Shown: positions 48,805-57,950 of the stretch, piece by piece
Layout of the letters: the number at the start of each line of letters is the position of its first letter
Numbering within the stretch: position 1 is the first letter of the stretch
DNA from: Amyloporia xantha
Lineage: Eukaryota; Basidiomycota; Agaricomycetes; Polyporales; Adustoporiaceae
Direction of reading: 5' to 3'
NCBI GenBank assembly: GCA_036971615.1
Contig: JAYKKR010000030.1
Span: 1 to 64,000, forward strand
Length of the DNA stretch: 64,000 nt
Program-made: the position numbers and the translations under genes
The notes under the pieces: model-generated
What the model was told of the DNA's origin: nothing
Seen by the model: the letters and a program-made list of their open reading frames with translations, nothing else
Database searches by the model: none

Positions 48805-48905
48805 GACTACCTTAGTCCCACTCACGAGGTAAAGTTGATCCTACTAACAAGGTCTTAATCCCACTAACGAGACCTCCATTTCACTAACGAAATCTTCAAC
48901 AGAGC
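48805..48905 (+). repeat. Short imperfect tandem repeat
   Basis: Four units of about 22-24 bp share the pattern CC(C/T)ACT(A/C)ACGAG followed by a short T/A-rich spacer: CCCACTCACGAGG, CCTACTAACAAGG, CCCACTAACGAGA and TTCACTAACGAAA. The array lies about 100 bp past the stop of BTB gene 2. No function is apparent. Confidence 0.7.
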
Positions 48906-49025
48906 TCTTGGATCGTGCAATCCCAATACCACTGAACTCGTCGTCCCTCTTATCTTTGTCATGCGCGTTTCAGCTTTCGCGTTTTGCGTGCTACATGATA
49001 AGCGTGCAAAGAGCTCTCAGACATC

Positions 49026-49155
49026 CGCGTTCGAGTCCACTCGTCTGCACGACGCAAGGTTAGCTCTGATTGACAATATTAGCGAGACGAGCCGTATCTG
49101 AATAAAGCACATGAATGGCACACTACCGAACGTATTCAAGTACGAATTAGAACCT
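49026..49155 (+). repeat. Duplicated intergenic segment, copy 2
   Basis: This is the partner of the segment at 46,826-46,950, sharing CTCGTCTGCACGACGCAAGG, GCGAGACG, GCACATGAATGG and AAGTACG in the same order. The spacing between these pieces is also kept. The flanking sequence has diverged. It follows BTB gene 2 downstream. Confidence 0.65.
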
Positions 49156-49670
49156 TGCTAAGGATCCGCAACGAAACATCACAGGTCCTGGTCCTCATGA
49201 ATAAAATGATGCTCGAATATACACAACCCACGTGACCGACGCGCCCCGAGGCGCAACTCCTCGCCAAATCGCCTTACTTTCGGATTTGAATATATCGATA
49301 GCCTTCCCGCCACGCTGGACGATGTCAAGTTCCAGTTCGCAAGGGCCAAAGGCTATGCAATTGGCACTTCACGTCGTCGATCAATCGACAATTGTTACGA
49401 GAATCAGGATATCATTAATAGAGAAAACGGCGCACCGAAACAACCGACAACGGCAATACAGGAGCAACGACCACCTCAATGCTTCTCAACCGTAAACCCA
49501 CACCCAGACCGCGCGAGGTGCGGTACACCTATTCCGCCCCTTCATCAGAGACCACACGCATCTACCGCGCCTGCGCCCGCATCCACATCCGCACGACCGC
49601 CTGCTCGATCCTGTCAACACCGATCAGCCCGAGGCCCTGACCACCCCGATCCGAACCCCCACAAAAAGAC

Positions 49671-50735
49671 TCACCGCTGCTTCACCATCATCGTCACGCC
49701 CTGGCTCACAAAACCCTTCACAAGCTGCGCCCCCACACCGTCATACAGCCGCCCCAACCCGCCTTCCCCCATCATTGCGCCACGCCCCGCTTGCGCGCGT
49801 GCCTTCGCGAGCACGAGCGGGTAGAGTAACGCGAGCGCTGCTGCATTCGCGCAGGCACCTTCGAGGAACGCGCGTGCGGAGGGAGGGAGCGGCGGGGCGC
49901 GTGCACGGTGGAGTTGCTGGAAGAAGAGGAGCGTCAGCGCCGGGGTGAGCGCGAGTGGGAGTGTTGGTGCAAAGCCTATGTGTGCGGGATCAGCGGGAGT
50001 GAGGAAGAGAGGGAACGGGTACTGACCTGCCCAAAATCCGCGGATGCCCTGCTCGGCGTAGATGCTTCTGATGACGGCCATGAGCCCGTCACGCATTCTC
50101 TTCGCCTTACTTTGCTCGTCTGCATCACCCGCTTCGGACTCGTTGCCCGTCTCATCACTGTCGTCCTCGCCGCTCTGTAGGCGCACGGTGAGGACTCCAA
50201 GGGGCGTTGAGATCGCACGACTCGCCACGCTAGCTATGAAGCCGACGGCGAGCTTGGTGGGCACGCCGAGTAGCACAGGGCTCGTGCTCAACGTCAGGGC
50301 CTGACGCAGTGCTGTGTGAAAGGGGACGTGAGGTACGTGGGCTCTTCGTCGGGCTGCGAGGGCGTGCAGGACGGTGTAGAAGTAGAAGTACAAGAAACTA
50401 CAGAGATGAGCGTCAGTTCGATAGTCGAATGTGGAGGCTCACTTAGAGAGCACCGTCGACGCAGTGTCGGTAGCTAGCCCATCGTACAACCCAGGAAGTC
50501 CCTGCTTCCGGAGGATATGCCGCAGGATGTGGATTGCGCCTCGCAGATCTGGAGCAGGCAATAAATGAGCTGGGAGTGGTGCGTGAGGATAATGCGACGC
50601 ACCGCGTAAGCGAGGGTTCTTCGTCGTCTGGACCTTGGTCGCAACGAGATCGAGAGGGTAAGAAATTGCATTGGCAGATGCACTGGCAAGTGCACCTGAG
50701 CATGCTTGGACGAGTGGGGGCAAGGAGGAAGACAT
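49671..50735 (-). CDS. Mitochondrial carrier family protein, PMP34/PMP47-like
   Basis: Carriers of this group sit in the peroxisomal membrane and exchange adenine nucleotides or CoA. Three exons (50735-50443, 50397-50027, 49975-49671) give 322 aa with three carrier repeats. The signatures are PLDLVATKVQ, PLGVLTVRLQ and PLVLAKARAQ, the second lacking the usual acidic residue. NFLYFYFYTVL after repeat 1 and KLAVGFIASVASRAISTPL are typical of PMP34/PMP47 rather than of inner-membrane carriers, which supports a peroxisomal place, though I cannot be sure. GFWAGFAPTLPLALTPALTLLFF is only obtained by removing the 51-nt intron at 49976-50026, which has no stop and could be read through. An acidic insertion with repeated Asp, Glu and Ser lies between repeats 2a and 2b. 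I used the Met at 50735; upstream in-frame sequence exists. The peroxisomal acyl-CoA ligase lies 5 kb away. Confidence 0.85.
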
Positions 50736-51672
50736 GGCTGCGGTTAGCTGCGTATACCGTCGGTGGCTGAGAGCGTGAGTGGACGATGATTTGTCTGAAG
50801 GGACATGGCAGTGGATGTATGACGTTGTGCGGGGCAAGTGCGGCTGGCGTCAGTATATCACCCCGATTTGTACGGCCCGTGACGAAGAAGGAAAACCTCA
50901 GGTTCAAATCCACTTTTCTATTTTTGTCAGTCTCGTGCCCAGAGGTTCCGATAGGAGTATCAGTCTTAGGATGGAGAGGGGCAAGGAATTGCCATAACGC
51001 ACATCCATTGTCCCTTGAGCTTATCGATGCTTAACAACGGTTCCCCTGCAAGACAGAATTAATGCATAAGAAATGAACCCATCTTTCTGGTTCTTGGTTC
51101 CTTGGGCAATAAAGCAGGTACAGTTGGCGGGCAGGCAAATATTACGCCGACCAAGTTGGCGGTCTCAAGTCATTCTTCTAGACGTCGACCATACTGTCAT
51201 TGCACGTATAGTAGTTGCAGGGAATGTCATGCCGTTCGCCGAGGGATAAGTCCAAACAGAAAATCGTACTGATAGCATTCCTTTTGGTCCAAGTCATGCA
51301 GCACAGTGAGAATACAGTGAGTCCATGAAATAAAATGGGTGCATGAGGAAAGGGAAACGCGTCTTGTGACTCTTGTCAGTACTGGTTGTCACCGTACTGT
51401 CACATACCGTCACTCGTTACCTCCGTGATCCCACTACTGCGGCAGTGCTACCGCCTCGGTGAGATTCACTAGGACTGCGGTACCGGTCTTGTATATACAT
51501 CTACAGTGTTTGTCGAGCCGCACATCACTGAGCTGAATTGGTATCCGGGTCGACTGCGCGGGTACTACTTGGGTACCATACGCATCATGAAAACGAAGTT
51601 GGCGCCGTTTTCGGGTCGTACCAGACAGCAGAGTGAGAGCGTCGATAGGAGACCACATCTCTCCTCCAGACA
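50736..51672. other. Intergenic region
   Basis: This 937-bp region should hold the promoters of the divergent carrier (-) and BTB gene 3 (+). Minus frames at 51,434-51,787 overlap the first BTB exon and are shadows. No repeats or RNA genes are seen. Confidence 0.45.
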
Positions 51673-52440
51673 ATGACAGGGCGTACCTCATATTTCGACT
51701 CATCGACGTCGGAGCCAGCGAGAAGGAGCAGACATGAGCGATTCTATCTGTCGGATGGCAATGTGTTGTTCTTGGTACGTCTACCATATTGTAGAGTCAC
51801 ACGACGAAGATCTCAAAAGTGATGGTCATCCGTGTATTGGATCAGGTAGAGAGCACCCTGTTTAAGGTACACCGCTATTTCTTCCTACAAGGGTCCAAAG
51901 TCTTCGAGGACATGTTCTCGTTGCCCTCCCCCGTCGGCGAGGATTTCGAGGGCACAACCGAGGAGCGGCCGATCTACCTGGGAGGCACCTCGAGCATCGA
52001 CTTTGCTCGCTTCCTCACTGTCTTTTACCCAAGGTACGGTTGCATCTCACTATTAAACCACTCCCGCCGATCACACGGCGAGCAGAAGCGTCTGCCAGCC
52101 TGACCTCCAAACAACAGAGGAGTGGACCTCAGTCCTCGAACTCTCGGTGAAGTGGCAGTTCGAGGACATCCAAGCCCTCGTCGTTGCGCGGCTCTCAGAG
52201 CATGCGCCACTGGCTGAGCAGATCCTCCTCGCCCGCCGGTACCGCTTGAGCGACTGGGTGTATGATGCCCACGTGAAGATCTGCAGCAGGTACGAGCCGC
52301 TCACTCTCGAGGAGGGACGGCTGCTGGGCGTCGACGAGGCGGTGGTCATCTCGGAGGTACGGCAGTACAATATACGGTTCAATAGAGGGAATGTGGACCA
52401 CGACAAGCTGCGCGGGGCTTTGAGGGTGCTCGACCAGTGA
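51673..52440 (+). CDS. BTB/POZ domain protein 3
   Basis: Three exons, 51673-51774, 51846-52033 and 52089-52440, encode 213 aa. Exon 1 ends RHERFYLSDGNVLFL. Exon 2 reads VESTLFKVHRYFFLQGSKVFEDMFSLP and closes at DFARFLTVFYP. Exon 3 begins near LQTTEEWTSVLELSVKWQFEDI, then APLAEQILLARRYRLSDWVYDA and LTLEEGRLLGVDEAVVISEVRQ, which is nearly the same as BTB protein 1. The acceptor at 52,088 (CAGAAG) is not a strong one but is the one that restores the reading frame. The role is unknown, as for its paralogues. It is closer to protein 1 than to protein 2 in the C-terminal third. Confidence 0.86.
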
Positions 52441-53048
52441 CGAGGGTATCGCTGGACGTCTTGTTGGGCGAGTTGTACGTCTCTGGTCTTATTCTTATTC
52501 TGGAGAGGGTTTATGGGTTAGTGGCGATCTAGATGGTTTACCTGGGTATTTAGATGTCTCTCTTTACTTTGATCTAATGGAATGATACCCCGCTGATTGG
52601 ATTTGATTTCTCTTTACGCATCATACCGCGTCAGCGTTGCACTGCATCTGCCACACTTCTCATTCGTGGGTTGTCACAAATTTCCCTGCACATTACAGTG
52701 CGGACGCTCTGTTTATTGAACCGACTTTGAGAAATTTGACGAGCATGAACGGCAGCTGATCCTTGCGCACATCTTCAATTTGGACAGAACTTGGGCTATT
52801 CAGAGTCACTCCTTGCGACAGCAACAAATTCTTCAGCCCCTGGCATAGGGACGCGATGAGCGTACCCGGCGCGAGACCTCTACGTGGTCCAGGGGACTAG
52901 TACCCTCACTCGAGGGGAAGCTAACGAGCGCGACTGGAATGGGAGAGGGAGACCAGGGCCTACGACGTACGTCCCTGACTCTATGATGACACCGTAACGC
53001 TACTCCTCATAGCCCCTGGGTCGACCGGGCAATGACCAACCCAACGGC
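52441..53048. other. Spacer before the transposon block
   Basis: It contains no gene-like frame. From about 52,900 onward the plus strand changes to markedly C-rich, G-poor sequence, a composition that persists to 57,380 except for the hAT insertion. I take the change as the approximate left edge of a large mobile element; no inverted or direct terminal repeat was found there. Confidence 0.45.
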
Positions 53049-54383
53049 GTGCCCTGTGCACGTCGAGGACAATGGACCAGCCCGACGACCGACCCCCCCT
53101 CTCCACCGGGCCTACCAGCCCTCACCCGAATACACCCAACCCGACCGCACCCTCCAATCCCACCGACACTCGACCCCGACCCAGACCGCCTGACACCTCG
53201 CCGATCCCCACACTCGAGACAACAGAGACCGCAACGAACATCCCCAGCACCACCGGCGGAGAACTGTAGACCCGCCCTAGACCGCTAGATGCCCCACCCG
53301 CCCGCTCGCACCCCCGAGATAACCTGACTACCCGTCACTGACTCGCCCGCCCTCTCCTCCCCTGACTGGGTCTACCAAAACCCGGTAGGATGCATACTGC
53401 ACACCCCTGACCTCCGTATGACCATGTACACCGAGCTGTAGACCCTACCGTATGACACCCCAATATATGCCGATTTGACCACAGCGCTTGTCAAAGCTAT
53501 GAGACGCTGGAGAACCATGATGCCTGCAGTGCTAGCCGCATCAATCCAGCCCTCCATGAGAACAATACCCCCCGCCTGACAGACACCAACTAAGCGAACC
53601 AATCCTTGCCCCCGCCACTCTCCAGGCTGTCAAAACTGATGGCGTCTCCCGGCTCTGAAGCGACAGACCGGCCTGGCCAACCTGCGAACTGAATTGAACG
53701 AAGCGCCTATAGCCCCACATACACAATGGGCTCTGCCATTAAAAGCGCACTCGACAACCATGCTATGGCGATAAACCCACACGCACAAGGATGCCCCCCT
53801 CGTCGGCAGCCTCCCCGACAATCCCACTCAGCCGCCTATACCCAACCTCCTCGCGAAATCCTAACCCTAACGCCCCACACCCATCCTGCGACAGCTCCCC
53901 ACCCTGCTCCCCAACCCCCCTCTCCCTGCTGCCCCCTGACCACTTCAAGGACCTCTTCTACCGCCCACCTACCCCCACACGCACTGCCAAGACACGGCCA
54001 GCACCAACGACGGATCCTCCGTCGAGCCCCCCCTAGACCCCGCCCTCCCCCATGCCCTGACCAAGCCTGTGGACGCTCTGCCACCAGGCCCAGAACGCCC
54101 GGCCTCCCGCACACGGGACGAGATCACCCTGGCCGCCGCAAACCCGCACCAATCGTCAACCCCCGCCAATCCCTGGTTCCTGACCGAGGCCCCCACCAGC
54201 CGACTCCACACCGGCGTTAGAGTTCGCGCGGGCCATGTCAGCGGCACAATCAGGATGATCGCGACGCAATCGCACTCCTGGGTTGTCTTCCAAATAGTCG
54301 AGACACACATCCCGATCAAGCATTTCATCGTGGTTCCGCGCGAATGGGTAGCGATGCGCCTACTCGACCACCTTGTATACCTA

Positions 54384-54391
54384 CTCTTCTT
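54384..54391. repeat. 8-bp target site duplication, left
   Basis: CTCTTCTT immediately precedes the TAGCG end of the element. The identical octamer follows the element at 55,264-55,271. Eight base pairs is the standard target duplication of hAT transposons. Confidence 0.85.
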
Positions 54392-55263
54392 TAGCGTCTC
54401 CTAAGTTCAGTCCAGAACCTAGGTCCGAACCCCGAACCGCCGAACCGGACCTGAGGTTCAGGTCCGGTCCAGGTTCGGTCCGGCCATGGGCCGTCAGGTT
54501 CGGTCCGGGGTTCGGGCTTGCAGTGCGTTGCCCGAACGCGGTGCGAACGCGTCCGAACCGCGAACCGGGGGATGGGGTCCGATCAATCAGATGGAGATCA
54601 ATCTTCGCCGTTTCGGTCAATTTTCGCTCGCGCTCTCCCTGCGTGCAGACTCGAGATGTCTCACGTGCTCCTAACGCCCTCTCTCTGCCAGCACTGCGAC
54701 TCTCGAACGGAACCCCCGCGTTGCGTGTCGCCGGCACAAGCGTTCGCAAGCCCATATGGCAGGTAATGCAGGGCGACGCGGAATCCGCGCGTTCTTCGCG
54801 CAGCCAACGCCGGGCAAGCACAACGACACAACGCGACCGGCGCTGGTAGTAGCAGCAGGGCCCCTACAGGTGCGCGACGCCGCGGCCACTACTGCTGACA
54901 GCTAACCTCGTGCCACAGATGTGCTGCCCCCGAGTGTCGATCTGACAGGGTATTGCCAGCACTCACGCTTGCAATCGAGTCACCTTCGCCTGATCAACCT
55001 CAGGGAATTAAATCTATCCAGACAAGTATCACCACACTATGGACATGTACAGTAGACTAGCATAAAATGAAAAAAAAAATTACTTAGAAAATCACAGGTT
55101 CAGAAGGTTCGAACCGGTTATGAACCTGAACTGAACCTGCTGAACCGGTTCAGCAGGTTCAGTTCAGGTTCAGGTTCAGGTTCAGCCATATGCATGCAGG
55201 TTTGGTTCGGGGTTCGGCCAAAATCCCTGCCGAACCGAACCGAACTGAACTTAGGAGACACTA
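54392..55263. mobile_element. Non-autonomous hAT-superfamily element (872 bp)
   Basis: The ends are inverted repeats: TAGCGTCTCCTAAGTTCAGT at the left, and at the right TAGTGTCTCCTAAGTTCAGT when read on the other strand. They match at 19 of 20 positions. Both start with TAG(C/T)G, which fits the hAT end consensus YARNG. The flanking 8 bp (CTCTTCTT) are duplicated. Subterminal regions at both ends are packed with short GGTTC, GTTCAG and GAACC repeats, about 150 bp on each side, in opposite orientation, and could fold back. No transposase frame is present; the small frames are by-products. It must therefore be moved by an enzyme encoded elsewhere. The near-perfect ends and exact duplication suggest a young insertion. 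Confidence 0.88.
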
Positions 55264-55271
55264 CTCTTCTT
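55264..55271. repeat. 8-bp target site duplication, right
   Basis: CTCTTCTT directly follows the CACTA end of the element and equals the left copy at 54,384-54,391. Confidence 0.85.
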
Positions 55272-55738
55272 CTGGTGGGTACCCGACAGGTTCGCCGCAC
55301 CAGGGACAGCCAGAACCAGGCCGGACGCGCCTGCAAAAGTAAGCACCACCCACTGCGAACCACAGCGTCTCTCATTACCCCATTAGGAACCACATCACAG
55401 GGCGGCAGTCATGAGCCCCGACGCCACAGTTGATGGGATCCCACGGGGCGAGGGAGCCCGCGCATCGCCCCTCTCTCTGCCTCGCTCTTCTCCCATTCCC
55501 CGCGCCCAAAGTATCTTAGCACGCTCCTCCTCCTGCCGTACATACCCTGTATACCTCCCGTCCCGCCCTAGTGCACGTCTCGTACTTACATACGTGTTCT
55601 TGCGACTGTAATGAAACTCGAGCCTGTGTCCCTGACCTGCCCTACTGCCGGCTGTATAAAACTGAGCACACCCCAAGACGTCCAACATCGACAGCCCGCC
55701 TGACGATACTAAGACTTGCTTCCCTCGAACCCTCTGCA

Positions 55739-57392
55739 ATGACCCCTCTGCCCGCCGCCTCAGCGACCACCGCAACGGACTCTATCATGACCCCACAGTC
55801 TCCCCAAGCCACCCAAACCCCGGCAGAAGCGAGGGACGACGACGACAACGGTAAAAGCCAGGAGAGTATGGAAATGGAGACTGACACCGAGGAACCGCAG
55901 GGCCCTGCGGCCGCCCCCAACCAACAGCCACCTGCTGACACCGAAGGCGAGAAAGCGGAGATCTTAGAGCAGTTACGCTCCTACTACGATAGCGCGAACA
56001 CCAGCCTCTTCGCTGAACCCAGCCCGTACCGCCCCCGCGCGGACGACGAGGAACGACTGGAGGGCAGGGAAGGATTGGAGGTACGTCCCACACCCGGCCC
56101 GATGCCCCACCTCACCGCTGACCCCCCACCGTGACAAGGACCCTTACGAGGGGGACCTTGACCTAGACCACGGCGCACGCGCCTCAATCACAGTGAACGC
56201 GCTGGCCTGCGCAGGACCCTCCCAACCGGTGGGGGTGGCCGGGTCCATGCACGCCCCCTGCACCGTCCGCTGGGAAGAAAGCACGGGAAACTACCTGCTG
56301 GGGCCGAACACGCCCTCCCCTCCGCCTCGCAGCTACCAAAACCCCTACGCCGCCGCGCTGTACCTCCCCTCCACCCCCGAAGGAGCGGAGGAACCAAGAA
56401 GGGGAGGCTCCCCGGTAATGATGACAGACGTCTTTTACGCACCCCCTGAGCACCGCGGCCCGACCCGTAAGCGTATCCGCACCGACGACCAGCCCCTCGA
56501 CCAGGGCGCACCAAAGGGCGGCACCTCCGCCCGTACCCAACAGATGACAGTAATCCAGGTACCACGCCTCTCCAGCGTGCCTGCTGCCCGCGGAACCCAC
56601 ACCGCGCCGCCCAACTACGCCCTCTCCGCGGCCAGCGTAGGTCTAGCTAAACGTATTGCCGATAGAACGAACACCGGAGCACCCGCAGCCTCTGCGACCT
56701 TGGCGCCCTCCCCCGACTCTGAGTTCGACGACCTATTCGCCGGTACCCCCCGCTTCACCCCGCTCCCCAACGGCACCTCCGCACCGGCCATCCCAGCACT
56801 TACACCGCGTCCGCTCTATGGGTTCCCGAAGGTCCACGGCGACCGCGCCATACACCTCCTCGCCAACCACCACCCAGACCAAGTCCGTGCCTGGCGGGAG
56901 ATCAAGCAGCCGAAAGTCCTAGTCCAAGTGTACGGCTTCCACGCGACGGACCGCGAGGTCGTCGCCTTCCTACGGGACGCGATAGGCTGGGCGATTCGAG
57001 AACAATGTGGAGCCAAGGAGGTCCTCGTCACCCCACCGCTCCCTGACTCCGCCTCTACCAATGCCATGGACCAACCCCGCACCTTCCTAGCGCACGGCTT
57101 CGACAAAGAGGTCGAGACCCAGCTCATCCACCAACACTGCTACTCCACCCCCCAGATCACGTTCCTCAGCTACCAGTTCATATGGTCAGTACCGACATTC
57201 ATCTGCGGGGTTACCGGCTTCGACCCCAGTCTCCCCGCCGACGCGATGGAACGCGCAGTCGGCCGTACCCTCAACAATGCTGCTACGAGGCACCTTATCT
57301 TCACTCTGACCCGGGACCACCGCGACTTTGGCACCCTGACTGAGGAAGCTGTTGCTTTCCGCATCTTCCGCTCCCTCCGTGTCGCGACTTAG
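55739..57392 (+). CDS. ORF1/gag-like protein of a basidiomycete retroelement, C-terminus replaced by LTR
   Basis: Two exons (55739-56080, 56139-57392) joined across a 58-nt GTACGT/ACAAG intron give 531 aa. The first 200 residues are acidic and low-complexity (ARDDDDNGKSQESMEMETDTEE). The folded part, residues about 340-530, reads YGFPKVHGDRAIHLLANHH, then QVRAWREIKQPKVLVQVYGF, FLRDAIGWAIREQ, RTFLAHGFDKEVETQLI, then FICGVTGFDPSLP. I recall this layout from repeated agaricomycete proteins that end in a Cys/His knuckle and travel with retroelements, so I call it ORF1/gag-like, with moderate confidence. Here the knuckle is absent: the last three codons and the stop lie in the chromovirus LTR that starts at 57,380. 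The truncated protein is probably not functional. Confidence 0.6.
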
Positions 57393-57938
57393 AGTCAAGC
57401 GACAGGGGAAGAACAAACCTAAAGGGCCGAGGGCGTTCGACTGGGTCTTACCGAAGCGATGACGAGCTATGCTCGAGTCTAAGGCTAGGGACAAGATAAA
57501 TAAACGTAAGTAAAGGTAAGTAGGTACAGGCAAGCTTGGCTTACCTAGGGACAAGAGGTCGAAACTGAAGTCCCCAGGCAGAGGCGTACTACTTATATAC
57601 TACAAGAGTTCAGGGCAGGCTATCTACATGGTCCGTGCGCAGGTGGTCTGTGCGCAGCCTGAGTAAGCAGGCTATGAGTCATAAGTGATGTCGTGAGCGG
57701 AGCCCGAGGTTGGCCGGCACCGTGCTTAAGTAAACATCCGTAAAGGGAAGGCGGGACGGAGTCCGTGGGAAGGGAACAGGTGACCTGTAATGGTCGACGC
57801 GTCTGAGTCCGTGAACAAGGAGCTTGCGATGTGTACAGTAGAATGGCCATTCGAATAAGAGGGGAAAATAACGATGAGTAAAAGGAGAAAATCGTCTGTA
57901 TATAGAAAGGAAGAAACGCTCGATGTCAACTCGTGACA
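57380..57938 (-). repeat. 3' LTR of Ty3-type chromovirus (559 bp)
   Basis: Read on the minus strand the LTR begins TGTCACGAG directly after a purine-rich tract and ends TCGCGACA. The two ends are a short imperfect inverted repeat (TGTCACGA and TGTCGCGA). Its position immediately after the polyprotein stop is as expected. The transcription-like sequence TATATAAGTAG at about 57,590 (minus) could be the promoter TATA box. No second LTR was found in the window, so the end nearest 57,380 is inferred from the inverted ends only. Confidence 0.7.
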
Positions 57939-57950
57939 GTACCCCCCTCC
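57939..57950 (-). other. Polypurine tract
   Basis: GGAGGGGGGTAC on the minus strand lies exactly between the polyprotein stop and the LTR start. Retroelements use such a tract to prime second-strand synthesis. Confidence 0.75.

Larger units (their letters stand above)
53049..55345 (+). pseudogene. Proline-rich coding region split by a hAT insertion
   Basis: The plus strand is C-rich, with frames rich in Pro, Thr, Ser and Arg. One frame, 54,069-54,391, is more protein-like (PWFLTEAPTSRLHTGV, then SHSWVVFQIVETHIPIKHFIVV, ending YLLFF). It is cut by the hAT element at 54,392. Past the element, from 55,264, the target duplication is followed in a continuing frame by LFFWWVPDRFAAPGTARTRPD, then a splice-like AAAGTAAGC. 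Removing the insertion together with one copy of the duplicated 8 bp therefore leaves an open frame. I do not recognise the protein. It probably belongs to the same element as the ORF1-like gene just downstream. Confidence 0.45.

Noticed and set aside
54373..54889. Plus and minus frames of about 150 codons inside the hAT element
   Set aside because: They derive from GGTTC/GTTCAG repeats; no transposase motif is present.
54420..55250. GGTTC-type motifs as possible tRNA B boxes
   Set aside because: They are tandem repeats within the hAT element and no cloverleaf can be built around them.
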